The notes: a model not told the origin generated them from the sequence alone. Shown: positions 1-8,944, counted from the stretch's first letter. The stretch is DNA of 38,046 nt from Candidatus Aegiribacteria sp. (GCA_030594645.1 JAUVEU010000025.1:1-38046); one strand, 5' to 3'. A program made the numbers and translations.

Positions 1-261
1 GGCGATGTCAACGTAAATACTAACATCTTTGTCGCCAATCCTGCGAGATCTTCAGCTGTCGTTACCCTCACAGCCAGCGGCCCTGCCAGACTCAATGTTT
101 TTGATCTGACAGGACGGCTTGTCGCTACACCTTACGAGGGCGACATTTCCGGCTCGGAATCCTTCAGCTGGAATACTTCCGAGCTGACTCCAGGCATGTA
201 CTTCCTGCGACTGGTGCAGGGTAATGAAGTATCAACCGCAAGGGTTATGGTTTTAAGGTAA
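1..261 (+). CDS. C-terminal fragment of a secreted protein with a T9SS-type sorting domain
   Basis: The reading frame is open from the first base and ends with TAA at 259-261, giving 86 residues of a gene that starts outside the window. What is visible is a sorting domain of the Por-secretion (type IX) kind: an NPARSSAVVTL strand, a FDLTGRLV core, a SELTPGMYFLRL strand and a final TARVMVLR. In Bacteroidetes and relatives this domain directs cargo across the outer membrane and is usually removed afterwards. The catalytic or binding part is missing, so the function of the whole protein is unknown. The last 68 codons and the terminator behind them are almost identical to the end of the next gene. 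Partial because of the window edge, not because of damage. Confidence 0.8.
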   Translation, partial: GDVNVNTNIFVANPARSSAVVTLTASGPARLNVFDLTGRLVATPYEGDISGSESFSWNTSELTPGMYFLRLVQGNEVSTARVMVLR

Positions 262-311
262 CCCTTATACATTCTGATCAATTCTGCGGGAGAGTTCCGG
301 CTCTCCCGCTT
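58..311 (+). repeat. Copy 1 of a duplicated sorting-domain plus terminator module
   Basis: These 254 nt match 2584-2837 with five substitutions (about 98% identity, no gaps). The copy covers the end of the sorting domain, the stop codon and the whole terminator hairpin. Just upstream (22-57 against 2548-2583) identity drops sharply, so the boundary is abrupt. Confidence 0.9.
286..311 (+). terminator. Hairpin terminator after the first gene
   Basis: A perfect 9-bp stem, GCGGGAGAG at 286-294 and CTCTCCCGC at 301-309, closes a 6-nt loop. It lies 24 nt after the stop codon. Only a short, interrupted T-rich tail follows, so it is a strong hairpin with a weak U tract. A second copy follows the next gene at 2812-2840. 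Confidence 0.7.
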
Positions 312-414
312 CTCATTCATACTGCATTAAGCGTACTGTCAAACATATACAGGCATGTTCTTTATCATTATCATATATTCCAGTTCAAACAGCCAACGAT
401 AAAGGAGCAACAAA

Positions 415-2787
415 ATGAAACTGTCATTGATAGCGGTATTCTTTCTGGTGGTGCTGGCAATGGGTGGAAATTTCTTCGGCAGGTGTGCCGTAGTACATGT
501 CGATCAAACATCTCTTCCGACTGTCTATAACTTTTTCTCGACTATACCGGCACTCTACTTCCAGGAAGGTTCCGAATCATATGGATCTCTTCTGCTTACC
601 GATGAATCGAATTCTCAATCGGGATATTACTCTCTTGAAGACTGGGCTTCCTATCTCGTTGATGCGGGTGAGGACGGCAGCATTATCTTCGTTGGAAATG
701 TAGAAGCTGGTTTCAGAACTCTTGTGGAAGAAATGGTTCCTTTTTCGGAGCAATTCATCTATGAAGGAACCGTGGATGAAATCGCTTCGGATATTGCAAC
801 AACTGAATGGCCTGTTCAGACTGCAGCCATTCTGTGTATAAGGTCTGATTCTGATATAGAGTATCTCAACGGAGCTGCCGCAGCTGCGGGATGGGCATCC
901 ATAAAAAATTGTCCCATTCTCTGGACAGACGGTTCTACTCTGGGCACTGAAACTTCCACTGCACTCACATTCATGGGAGTCACATCGGTTTATCTCTTCG
1001 ACTATCCGGACGCTGTAGCAAGCAGTGTACTTGATGAGCTTGCTTCACTTGAAATATCAGTAATTGAATTTTCAGGTTCTGAAGACCTTCTCCCTGCAGT
1101 ACTCTTTTCAACCGGTCAGGCTGTCGCGTGTTTATACAGGGAAGAAATGCAGTCTCTTCCTGCTGCTCTTGCTGCTGCCCGCTACGGCGGGTATGTGCTG
1201 CAGCTTCCGGAAACACTTGACCGTCTGAATTTTCAGGCACAGCATGATCTTAGAACAGTTATCCCTATGGGAAACATGAAGCTGGACGCTCCAATTCCTG
1301 GGGCGAGAGCCTCAGGATCAGCTGAACTTGCAGCAGAATTCTATGCTATACTGGACAGTCTGGGGGGTTCAGATCCTGTCGATCTTGAATACGTCCTTAC
1401 TTTCTCTGACCAGAGTGTTTTCCCCGCATCTTTTGAGAGATCGATTAGCGGTGATCTGTCGGATGTATCGCGAGATGGAGCAGTTCCTGGACGTTTTCCG
1501 CTCGACTATACCGACAATATTGGAACCATCAATCGAGGCGCTCTCTATGATGCTTTGATACATTCAAATCCCAGACCCGATCATGTCACCATTGCTATGA
1601 ATGCTTACGAAGTTGACTACTGGAGTACTTTTACATTCGATGACAACTGGTACAGCAATCTGGTTGTGAATGAAGTGTTCGGATGGCCTGAAGAAGGGTG
1701 GACAGAAGCAAATGATTATTTCCCCGGATGGCCGCCTTCACAACCCGTTCTAGATCCCCTATGGCCGGGAAGCGGAGATTTGCCGGACACCGGCTGCTCT
1801 CCAGGACAGTTCGCTACTTTCTATGGTGAAGGATATGAATCTCATTTCCACAGCGGCTCAATGCCGGGATCGGGAACACATCCGTCACAGCCTCTGATCG
1901 AACTTTGCGGTTTCGTTCAGGATGTAATTGATGGCTCAACATTTCTATACTTCTCCTGCCACGGTGGGGGTACTGTGATTGCTGTTCGTAATACTGATAA
2001 CGGAGTAGCACAGGACAACTACAGTATTGAATTCGGCGATCCATGGTGGCCGGACTATGACGGCAGAGTTTATGATGGTTCTGCAGGTGGACACTATTAT
2101 CAGAGCGATCTTGATGAAGATTTCGACAATCTGCACTCTATTATCATTGCGTACAATGCCTGCAGCATGGCTAACGGGGATATGAATGAAATAGGTCTAA
2201 AACACGGTGCAATAGGTTCAATTGGAAGCCTAACAGGAGTATCGTTTGACGGCTCAGGCTGGTGGTGGAATCTATGGGTACATCTCATTACCGCGGAAGA
2301 TTTCACTATAGGGGAAGCAGCGGCATACAGCAATGCAAGAATCTCTACTGTTTATACTCCGCCGGGAGCAACTCCCGGTGTTGACGAAACTCTTCAATAC
2401 GTCCTTTACGGAGATCCGATGGTCTCTTTTGTAGATCCCGGTGCAGTTCCTCCAATTCCATATCCAAGGCATGTGGCATATGGTCTTCACTACCCTGACG
2501 GAGATGGCACGGGCATAGAAAATGGTGTGGGAATCGCTTCCCGGCTCAACATATTCATTGGTAATCCCGTGAGATCATCAGCCGTCGTTACCCTCACAGC
2601 CAGCGGCCCTGCCAGACTCAATGTTTTTGATCTGACAGGACGGCTTGTCGCTACACCTTACGAGGGCGACATTTCCGACTCGGAATCCTTCAGCTGGAAT
2701 ACTTCCGAGCTGACTCCAGGCATGTACTTCCTTCGCCTGGTGCAGGGTAATGAAGTATCAACCGCAAGGGTTATGGTTTTAAGGTAA
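415..2787 (+). CDS. Secreted C25 (gingipain-like) cysteine peptidase homologue with T9SS sorting domain
   Basis: The 790-residue protein starts with a hydrophobic signal segment (about residues 3-25). Its ATG has AAGGAG 7 nt upstream. Residues of about 130-250 have alternating small-residue and beta segments faintly like a cell-wall-binding repeat 2 fold; this is tentative. A caspase/gingipain-like core follows, with LYFSCHGGG (His516) and AYNACSMANG (Cys583) as the likely His-Cys dyad, then the YGDPMVSF motif typical of family C25. A T9SS-type sorting domain occupies about 712-790. The dyad spacing is 67 residues, against 33 in classical gingipains and in the next gene, and the His sits in CHG rather than GHG, so activity is less certain than for its neighbour. 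Predicted to be exported and released or held at the cell surface. It is flanked by strong hairpin terminators and is probably its own transcript. Confidence 0.75.
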   Translation: MKLSLIAVFFLVVLAMGGNFFGRCAVVHVDQTSLPTVYNFFSTIPALYFQEGSESYGSLLLTDESNSQSGYYSLEDWASYLVDAGEDGSIIFVGNVEAGFRTLVEEMVPFSEQFIYEGTVDEIASDIATTEWPVQTAAILCIRSDSDIEYLNGAAAAAGWASIKNCPILWTDGSTLGTETSTALTFMGVTSVYLFDYPDAVASSVLDELASLEISVIEFSGSEDLLPAVLFSTGQAVACLYREEMQSLPAALAAARYGGYVLQLPETLDRLNFQAQHDLRTVIPMGNMKLDAPIPGARASGSAELAAEFYAILDSLGGSDPVDLEYVLTFSDQSVFPASFERSISGDLSDVSRDGAVPGRFPLDYTDNIGTINRGALYDALIHSNPRPDHVTIAMNAYEVDYWSTFTFDDNWYSNLVVNEVFGWPEEGWTEANDYFPGWPPSQPVLDPLWPGSGDLPDTGCSPGQFATFYGEGYESHFHSGSMPGSGTHPSQPLIELCGFVQDVIDGSTFLYFSCHGGGTVIAVRNTDNGVAQDNYSIEFGDPWWPDYDGRVYDGSAGGHYYQSDLDEDFDNLHSIIIAYNACSMANGDMNEIGLKHGAIGSIGSLTGVSFDGSGWWWNLWVHLITAEDFTIGEAAAYSNARISTVYTPPGATPGVDETLQYVLYGDPMVSFVDPGAVPPIPYPRHVAYGLHYPDGDGTGIENGVGIASRLNIFIGNPVRSSAVVTLTASGPARLNVFDLTGRLVATPYEGDISDSESFSWNTSELTPGMYFLRLVQGNEVSTARVMVLR

Positions 2788-2837
2788 CCCTTATACCTTC
2801 TGATCAATTCTGCGGGAGAGTTTCGGCTCTCCCGCTT
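2584..2837 (+). repeat. Copy 2 of the duplicated sorting-domain plus terminator module
   Basis: Partner of 58-311, with five substitutions in 254 nt. Two of these lie in one Leu-Arg codon pair and are silent, one changes Gly to Asp, and two lie after the stop codon. The identity continues through non-coding sequence, so recent duplication or gene conversion explains it better than protein-level selection. Confidence 0.9.
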
Positions 2838-2840
2838 TCT
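2812..2840 (+). terminator. Hairpin terminator after the first C25 peptidase gene
   Basis: The 9-bp stem GCGGGAGAG (2812-2820) and CTCTCCCGC (2827-2835) closes a 6-nt loop and is followed by TTTCT. Same hairpin as at 286-311, with one loop substitution. It lies 24 nt behind the stop codon. Confidence 0.75.
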
Positions 2841-2957
2841 GTTACCGGTGATGTTTGCTTTACATGAGGAATCATTTTCAATATCTATGGTTGTTTTTCA
2901 GGGAAAGTCGCTGACTCAGTCAGATTGAAATACTTATTCAGAACGGAAGGAAAAGAC

Positions 2958-4916
2958 ATGAGAATACCGCTTTGCCTATTGGTAATCATTTCCGGAGCAG
3001 TTCTGGCTTCCGGTATATCTACAATAGAATCCTCAACAGGCGGAATCACTCTTGAATTAACTGCTTCCCAGCCTGCTTATACTGTAATCAATATAAGGGG
3101 AGACAATTATTCGGTCATATCGATGGATGGAGCTGAGAACATAAGCGATGTCTCAATGCCAAGGGTCCCTGTTTACAGAACCTGGCTTGAGATTCCGGTC
3201 GGCGCAACAGTCGAGTTCTCCATAAAGGATGAAACCATTCTCACTCTGGACGGTCCTCCATGGCCTGTTGAGCCTGGAATTCTGTCCGCACCCAAAACTG
3301 AGCCACGTGAAAATTTCACGATGGAACTTGATGAGAACGTCTACAACTCCGGCAGGTCTTTCCCGGAAAACCGGGTAAGAGTGATCTATGCAGGAGAAAT
3401 GCGAGGACGCAATCTTGCCCTCGTCGAGGTTTTTCCTCTTCAGTGGAACCCCGCTGACAATTCCTGCAAACTTCTTTCTGAAGCGACAATTACCCTTTCG
3501 TACGAAGGCGGAGATATCGAAGGAAGCTATACCAGAGCTGCTCGATACTACGCTCCACCATTTGAGCAGATACTCTCAAGCATGTTATCCAACTATGGTC
3601 TTTTCGAAACTGGATGCAAAACTTATCCTGCGCCTTATCTCATTATCAGCCACGAAAATTTCCTTGGAACCGACCTTGATAATTTCATTACCTGGAAGGA
3701 AAGCCTCGGTTTTGAAGTAACTCTCGTTGACCTGAGTGATACCGGCAGTACATATCAGGAGATAGAAGCCTATATCCTCGACGCGATTGAAAACTGGTCA
3801 GACCCGCCTGTATACGTACTTCTTGTAGGTGATACAATGTATCTTCCCGGAAACATCGCTACCAGGTACAGCGGTATTACCGATCTCTACTACGTTTGCC
3901 TTGATGATGGGGGCTATATTCCTGATGCCTTCATCGGAAGGTTCTCCGTAAGAACAGAAGAACAGATCGGGGTTATGGCCAACAGGCCGATAGAGTACGA
4001 ACAGAACGTAAATGGATTCACATCATGGGTACAGAACACATGCTGGATTGCCAGCAACGATTACTGGAACATCTCCGAAGGTACTCACAACTACTGCATA
4101 GACACTTACATCACCCCCATGAATTACACGTACGACAAGATTTACCCGCATACTTACGGCAGCAATGCGTCTGATGCCATAGCCTCTATCAATGGCGGCA
4201 TCTCCATGCTCACATTCTCCGGTCACGGATCAACAACAACCTGGGATGACTTGTTTTTCAACTCATCCCATTTCGCTCAGCTGAATAACGACGGGATGTT
4301 CCCCGGAGTTCTTTCCCATGCCTGTCTTACGGGCAGCTATGGATCCGGAGCTAGTTCGGCCTGGTGCGAAACCTGGACAAGAACTCCTTCCAAAGGAGGC
4401 CTCTGGTTCTGGGGGTCGGTACCGAATACTTTCTGGCCCGAGGACGACGTAATGGAAAAAGGTGAGTACCACTGGTTCCTTGGGGAAAATGTCTATGTGA
4501 CAATGGGCTTCCTCAATGGAGGCAAGCTTGATTTTTATAATTATTACAGTGGTGGAGGAAGATCGGCTTACTACTTCGAAGGTTACAACCTGATGGGAGA
4601 CCCTTCTCTCAACATGGCTGTCTGGGGTGTGGAGGGAATCGAAGATCAGTCCGGTGATGCTGTTCCGCACAATAGAGGGATCCTTATTGCAAACCCTGTG
4701 AGAAGTACAGCGGCTGTAACTCTCGCTGGTTACGGTCCCTCCGAACTTAACGTTTTCGACATGACCGGACGGCTCGTGGAGACTCCTTTCAGAGGCGAGA
4801 TCTCAGGTACGCAGTCATTGAACTGGGATGTCTCAAGCCTTGTTCCGGGTATGTACTTCCTCCAGCTTGTGCAGGGAAACGAAATATCAACAGCAAGAGT
4901 AATGGTTATCAGGTAG
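2958..4916 (+). CDS. Secreted gingipain-like C25 cysteine peptidase with T9SS sorting domain
   Basis: I start at ATG 2958 because AAGGAA lies 5 nt upstream and a normal signal peptide follows; the in-frame ATG at 2925 would add 11 charged residues. The 652-residue protein has a signal peptide (1 to about 19), a propeptide-like beta-rich part (about 20-200), then the C25 catalytic domain. Landmarks are PVYVLLVGD, TDLYYVCLDD, PDAFIGRFSV, FSGHGS with His423 and LSHACLTGSY with Cys456. The 33-residue His-Cys spacing equals that of RgpB (His211/Cys244), which supports real peptidase activity. GDPSLNMAV ends the core. A sorting domain (about 571-652) resembles, but has diverged from, that of the preceding gene. 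Cleavage specificity cannot be read from this. A short palindrome, CTGACTCAGTCAG, at 2911-2923 precedes the gene and could be a regulator site. Confidence 0.88.
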   Translation: MRIPLCLLVIISGAVLASGISTIESSTGGITLELTASQPAYTVINIRGDNYSVISMDGAENISDVSMPRVPVYRTWLEIPVGATVEFSIKDETILTLDGPPWPVEPGILSAPKTEPRENFTMELDENVYNSGRSFPENRVRVIYAGEMRGRNLALVEVFPLQWNPADNSCKLLSEATITLSYEGGDIEGSYTRAARYYAPPFEQILSSMLSNYGLFETGCKTYPAPYLIISHENFLGTDLDNFITWKESLGFEVTLVDLSDTGSTYQEIEAYILDAIENWSDPPVYVLLVGDTMYLPGNIATRYSGITDLYYVCLDDGGYIPDAFIGRFSVRTEEQIGVMANRPIEYEQNVNGFTSWVQNTCWIASNDYWNISEGTHNYCIDTYITPMNYTYDKIYPHTYGSNASDAIASINGGISMLTFSGHGSTTTWDDLFFNSSHFAQLNNDGMFPGVLSHACLTGSYGSGASSAWCETWTRTPSKGGLWFWGSVPNTFWPEDDVMEKGEYHWFLGENVYVTMGFLNGGKLDFYNYYSGGGRSAYYFEGYNLMGDPSLNMAVWGVEGIEDQSGDAVPHNRGILIANPVRSTAAVTLAGYGPSELNVFDMTGRLVETPFRGEISGTQSLNWDVSSLVPGMYFLQLVQGNEISTARVMVIR

Positions 4917-4924
4917 CAACATTC

Positions 4925-4982
4925 GGAGACATACAGCAGATACGAGGTTTTAGGGGACACACAGCAGAGCCTGTATGTCCCC
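4925..4982 (+). repeat. Dispersed intergenic hairpin repeat, copy A
   Basis: A 28-nt lead unit (4925-4952) is followed by a 30-nt imperfect palindrome (4953-4982). The palindrome has arms GGGGACA and TGTCCCC, a conserved C/A mismatch, an inner stem ACAG/CTGT and the 6-nt loop CAGAGC. The inner stem differs from the other copies (GCAC/GTGC) but still pairs, which is a compensatory change. The copy lies between two plus-strand genes and ends 24 nt before the next start codon. Confidence 0.8.
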
Positions 4983-5006
4983 GGATATTCTCTGGAAGGA
5001 GATAAA

Positions 5007-5756
5007 ATGAACAAACGTATATTCATCGTTCTTGCCGCAGCACTGATGCTTTCATCAGGAGTTGTTAGCGCGGACTGGCTTTATGCTGTAGACGGAGATT
5101 ACCTCTACAGTGTAGATCCTTCCGATGGAACATGGAACTCCCTTTCCTCATCATGGAGCGGAACAGAACTGCTGACATCCTGTCAGGGTAATCTGTATGC
5201 CATTCAGGGAGATAACCTTTACATTGCCGATCCGGACAATGGCGACTGGGAATCTCTCTCATCAACATGGGAGGGCGCTAATGCTTTAACCGCCAGCGCA
5301 ACTTCTCTATACGCATGTCAGATGGGAACCATATACAGGGTCGACCCTGGCAATGGCGGATGGGAAAGCATTCCGGGTGTTTACGATGGAACACAGTTTC
5401 TCGCATGGGCCGGAGGAGCACTGATGGTTATCCAGGATGATGTCCTCTACCGAACAGACCCTGCCTCCGGTGATTACACGGAGCTTCCATCTTCATACTC
5501 CGGAACTACAGCAATCGCGGGAAGTTCAAATGCTTTATACATTGTTCAGGGTGATGTTCTTTACAGGGTAGATCCGCACACCGGGGACTATTCCGACCTT
5601 GGAGGAGGATATCAGGGTGTAACTGAAATGGCTGTGGCTGATGGCCTGATCTATACTATCTGGGAAGGCACCCTCTGGGTAACCGATCCGGATACAGGTG
5701 AATATGCCGGTCTTACCGAGAGCTGGGAGGGTGCAACGGCATTCTGCTCGCTGTAA
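5007..5756 (+). CDS. Small secreted protein with six beta-propeller-like repeats
   Basis: The 249-residue protein starts at an ATG with GGAAGGAG 5 nt upstream and has a signal peptide (1-22, ending VSA). The rest is six tandem repeats of about 38 residues. Each has the pattern xLYxVxGDxLYxVDPxxGxWxxLxxxWxGxxxL, for example NLYIADPDNGDWESL and VLYRVDPHTGDYSDL. Six such repeats would close a six-bladed propeller, so the protein probably folds as a compact ring; it ends right after the sixth repeat. Unlike its neighbours it has no sorting domain, so it may stay in the periplasm. No catalytic motif is visible and the ligand is unknown. The gene is bracketed on both sides by copies of the intergenic hairpin repeat. 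Confidence 0.75.
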   Translation: MNKRIFIVLAAALMLSSGVVSADWLYAVDGDYLYSVDPSDGTWNSLSSSWSGTELLTSCQGNLYAIQGDNLYIADPDNGDWESLSSTWEGANALTASATSLYACQMGTIYRVDPGNGGWESIPGVYDGTQFLAWAGGALMVIQDDVLYRTDPASGDYTELPSSYSGTTAIAGSSNALYIVQGDVLYRVDPHTGDYSDLGGGYQGVTEMAVADGLIYTIWEGTLWVTDPDTGEYAGLTESWEGATAFCSL

Positions 5757-5768
5757 GAGTACTTCTGT

Positions 5769-5855
5769 GGGGACACGCAGCAGAGGCTAGGTTTTTGGGG
5801 ACACGCAGCAGAGGCTAGGTTTTTGGGGGACACGCACCAGAGCGTGCATGTCCCC
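5769..5855 (+). repeat. Dispersed intergenic hairpin repeat, copy B, with two identical lead units
   Basis: Two identical 28-nt direct repeats (5769-5796 and 5797-5824, each ending in GTTTTT) are followed by the 30-nt palindrome at 5826-5855 (arms GGGGACA/TGTCCCC, inner stem GCAC/GTGC, loop CAGAGC). The first 12 nt of each lead unit resemble the left arm of the palindrome, so the lead units may be degenerate half-elements. The last base is also the last base of the addA stop codon on the other strand. It fills the junction of two convergent genes. Confidence 0.88.
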
Positions 5856-8800
5856 TATATGCTGAAAACTGTTCCTTCTCTCAGAAATACAAGGTAACCT
5901 CTCGCAGGCAGACCAAATAATCTGGAAATATCCTTAATGTACTGCTGCTGCTTCTCGATATACTGCTGCGCAACCTGCTCCGTGGTTCTTCCATCAAAGG
6001 TGTCGGTCTTGTAGTCCACTACAACAAGCTCGTTGTCAATTCTGAGCAGGAGATCTATGTACCGTTTTTCCAGCCCGTTGCATGTACTTGTAGTAATGTA
6101 TGGATATTCTCTGCTGATTACGAGAGATTGCTCAATGCTGAAAGGAAGTTCCATCCGGAACAGTCTTAATGATAATTCTCTGATTTCATCAAAGTCATCA
6201 CCATACATTTTTTTAAGAATACTATCATGTTCTGCAAACCAGCTGAGGGGATCGGAGAAGTCGATCTTCTGCAGAACTGCGTGAACGTCATCACCTATTC
6301 TGGCCCCTCTGCGCTGCCAGTTTTCCGGTTTCATCTGAACCTCAAACAGACTTTCTTCATTGTCGGAATAATCCCCGCTAATTACAGTGTTCAATAAGGC
6401 GCTTTTTATGAAAGGTAATTCATCCACCTGTTCCATCTCCTCAATAATGCAGCACTCAGGATCCTTTTCAACAGCCCCCTGTAAGCTTGACCACATAATA
6501 CCTGCGGGGGAGCTGCCGGGATTCTCAAGAGAACTGACAAACAGAACCAGAGACTCTCTCGGCCTGGTTACCGCTACATAAAGAAGTCTTCTTAACTCCG
6601 CGCTTTCTCTTGCCTTGTTCTTCTGTGTTATTTCCGGCCAGAAGGGTGTTTTCAGCTTGTATTTATCTTTCCTGTCCATGGGAATACCAAGATTGAATGC
6701 GGCTATTTCATCATGATCATATGAAATGACCGGTGTTCTGGAACCTGCACGTCCGGAATTGCTTTTCGGCAGAGCAACGAGAGTAACGTGCTTCCATGCC
6801 AGGCCTTTTGCCCTGTGAACCGTGGTCAATGTTACCGCGCTGCCGTCAGACGGAACGTTTGATGGTTCTTCTGTCCTTGCGGGAGAAAGATTCTCATCCA
6901 GAAAACCAAGCAATTCCTCACAGGATGTAATATTCCCCGCCAGAACCTGCTCAAGAATGTACTGCAGGTTTCCAAGTCTCCGGATCTCCTGATACCCGGT
7001 TGCCCGAATCACCGGAATCATTTCCGTCTGGAAGAAAAGCTCGAAGAGGAAATCAGCAAGAGGAAGAGTTCTGATAGATTTCCTGAATCTTCTGAGACAA
7101 ATATTTGCCTTGAGTATCGAAAGGGGGCAGTTCTGTTTCTCATCCATATATCCTGTCGTACCATCTTGAATTGCAGTGTTGATAACAGGATCGGATATTC
7201 CGAAGAACAGCGAACGGAGAGAATGAGCCCAAGCGAGCATATCATTCCGGTAGAGCAAGCATCTCAGCAGTTCCTTCAGATCGATAATTTCGGGACGTGC
7301 GCGAAAATCTCTCGTAGCGTCAACAAAATACGGGATGCCCTCTCTCTCCAGCACGTTAACGAAATGGTGAAGGTGAGTTGTCGACCGCATGAGCAGGGCA
7401 TAATCTCCGGGAGATTCACCATCAGCAAATCCGCTCTTGAGATAAGCGGCAAACCACTCTGCCTGCAGTACGGTCTGGTATGCAGGTTCGCTGTATCTGT
7501 CCTTCAGATTATCGGGCAGTTCGGGGAGAAGTACCATTTTTACAGGGACCCCTTCAACTGCTTCAGGGCACGGTTCTATAGGCGAATAGTCGCACCCGAA
7601 TGCTTCCTCCTCAGGCGTTTGTCTTTCAAACAGCTCGGTTCCGAAGGTGTTTACAAAGCGAATTATCCTTCTGCTGCTTCTGAAATTAGTTATAACAGTC
7701 TCTTCAACAGCACCGCTGCGTTCAAGCTTCTTTCTGAAATCGCGATATGTTTCTATATCCGCGTTTCGCCAGCCGTAAATGGATTGTTTGTCATCCGCGA
7801 CGATTGTAATACTTCCGCCGGGAAGCATACCGGCCTGCTGAATGAATGCGGTAAAAAGATTTACCTGATCCGAACTGGTATCCTGGAATTCATCTATCAG
7901 TATATGATCGAATTTCTTCGAAAGACAGGAAGCCAGTGTACCACTGCTGGAAATCGCTTTCCATGCCGTATAAAGCAAATCGTTGTAGGACAACCTGCTT
8001 CTGTCACTGTCCCATTTACTGCGAAGCTCCTGCGCGAAGGAACTGGCAAAATTCCATGTCTGTTCAGTAATTTTCCCTGATTTAAGGACAGGAGCAATCC
8101 TTATAAATTCTTCTCTCGCTTCACGAAGAGATGTTTTTGCCCTGTCCTTGTCTTCCCAGTTCTTCCCGCTTCCTGAATTGAGTTTGATGACGGAACACAG
8201 ACTGACGACTTCTTCGTAATTACCATCTGAAAGATTTTCTCGAAGGTTCTTCAATCCCGCAATGAACTCTGCTCCAACCCTGAACAGTTTGTCGGAATGA
8301 TCACTGCATTCATCAAGAATCTCCTCGATTGCGGAGCCATGCTTATCCTCGAAAACATCGAGAATTGAGAGGGCTGCTGTCCTGTCTCCTATATTGTCAA
8401 TTGAAACCAGCCACCGACGCTCTTCTATTCCACGCGATATTTCAAGCACTTTGTCAGTACCTATCTGAGCCAGAGCATCTTTACTGTCTCTTAACCTGTC
8501 CCTTTCAAGCCGGAGAAGCCATGCATCCCATTCACGTATTATCTCGGATGGTGTGAAATGCCTTTCTGTCGTTGTGAAAGCAGGGTCAACTCCTGTGAAA
8601 TTGAAGTATTCCCTGAGTACTCTCGACGCAAAACCGTGTATAGTAGTAATCCACGCTCCGGGAATTGCTGACAGCGCTTCATCAAATTCCTTTCCGCCCG
8701 AATTTTTCATTGAGCGGAGTTTTTCTCGTATTCGGGAACGCAGCTCTGCTGCCGCTGCATTTGTGAAAGTCACAACCGCAAGTTTCTCAATCGGAATTCC

Positions 8801-8944
8801 GATCCTCAGGAGTTCAATGACCCTGTCGACTATCAGGGTTGTTTTCCCTGTGCCGGCACTGGCCTGAATAAACACATTTCTTCCGCTCTCAGAGCGGATT
8901 GTCTCTCTTGCCTTCATATCGGAGGTATTTATTCTGGTTTTCAT
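5855..8944 (-). CDS. addA: AddA-like UvrD-family helicase/nuclease subunit
   Basis: This 1029-residue protein is a superfamily 1A helicase fused to a RecB-type nuclease. Visible motifs are the Walker A site ASAGTGKT with Lys34, VVTFTNAAAAEL (motif Ia), the Walker B site DEFQDT at 351-356, DDKQSIYGWRNAD, TTVHRAKGLAW (motif V) and VAVTRPRESL (motif VI). The C-terminal PD-(D/E)XK nuclease has Asp964 in RYIDLLL and Asp977/Lys979 in VVDYKTD. With AddB it would process double-strand DNA ends for recombination and degrade foreign linear DNA. The length is a little short for AddA but complete. Its ATG overlaps the addB stop as ATGA, so the two are translationally coupled. The stop codon touches a dispersed hairpin repeat. 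Confidence 0.9.
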   Translation of the reverse strand: MKTRINTSDMKARETIRSESGRNVFIQASAGTGKTTLIVDRVIELLRIGIPIEKLAVVTFTNAAAAELRSRIREKLRSMKNSGGKEFDEALSAIPGAWITTIHGFASRVLREYFNFTGVDPAFTTTERHFTPSEIIREWDAWLLRLERDRLRDSKDALAQIGTDKVLEISRGIEERRWLVSIDNIGDRTAALSILDVFEDKHGSAIEEILDECSDHSDKLFRVGAEFIAGLKNLRENLSDGNYEEVVSLCSVIKLNSGSGKNWEDKDRAKTSLREAREEFIRIAPVLKSGKITEQTWNFASSFAQELRSKWDSDRSRLSYNDLLYTAWKAISSSGTLASCLSKKFDHILIDEFQDTSSDQVNLFTAFIQQAGMLPGGSITIVADDKQSIYGWRNADIETYRDFRKKLERSGAVEETVITNFRSSRRIIRFVNTFGTELFERQTPEEEAFGCDYSPIEPCPEAVEGVPVKMVLLPELPDNLKDRYSEPAYQTVLQAEWFAAYLKSGFADGESPGDYALLMRSTTHLHHFVNVLEREGIPYFVDATRDFRARPEIIDLKELLRCLLYRNDMLAWAHSLRSLFFGISDPVINTAIQDGTTGYMDEKQNCPLSILKANICLRRFRKSIRTLPLADFLFELFFQTEMIPVIRATGYQEIRRLGNLQYILEQVLAGNITSCEELLGFLDENLSPARTEEPSNVPSDGSAVTLTTVHRAKGLAWKHVTLVALPKSNSGRAGSRTPVISYDHDEIAAFNLGIPMDRKDKYKLKTPFWPEITQKNKARESAELRRLLYVAVTRPRESLVLFVSSLENPGSSPAGIMWSSLQGAVEKDPECCIIEEMEQVDELPFIKSALLNTVISGDYSDNEESLFEVQMKPENWQRRGARIGDDVHAVLQKIDFSDPLSWFAEHDSILKKMYGDDFDEIRELSLRLFRMELPFSIEQSLVISREYPYITTSTCNGLEKRYIDLLLRIDNELVVVDYKTDTFDGRTTEQVAQQYIEKQQQYIKDISRLFGLPARGYLVFLREGTVFSI

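Noticed and set aside
2925-2957. Upstream start of the second C25 peptidase
   Set aside because: It would put charged residues ahead of the signal peptide; ATG 2958 has the better ribosome site.
5769-5855. Possible CRISPR array (repeats of 28 nt)
   Set aside because: The units are directly adjacent with no spacers, only two are exact, and there are no cas genes in the window.
7166-8080. A 304-residue open frame on the plus strand
   Set aside because: It is antisense to addA, whose motifs are complete across this stretch; no ribosome site or recognisable domain.
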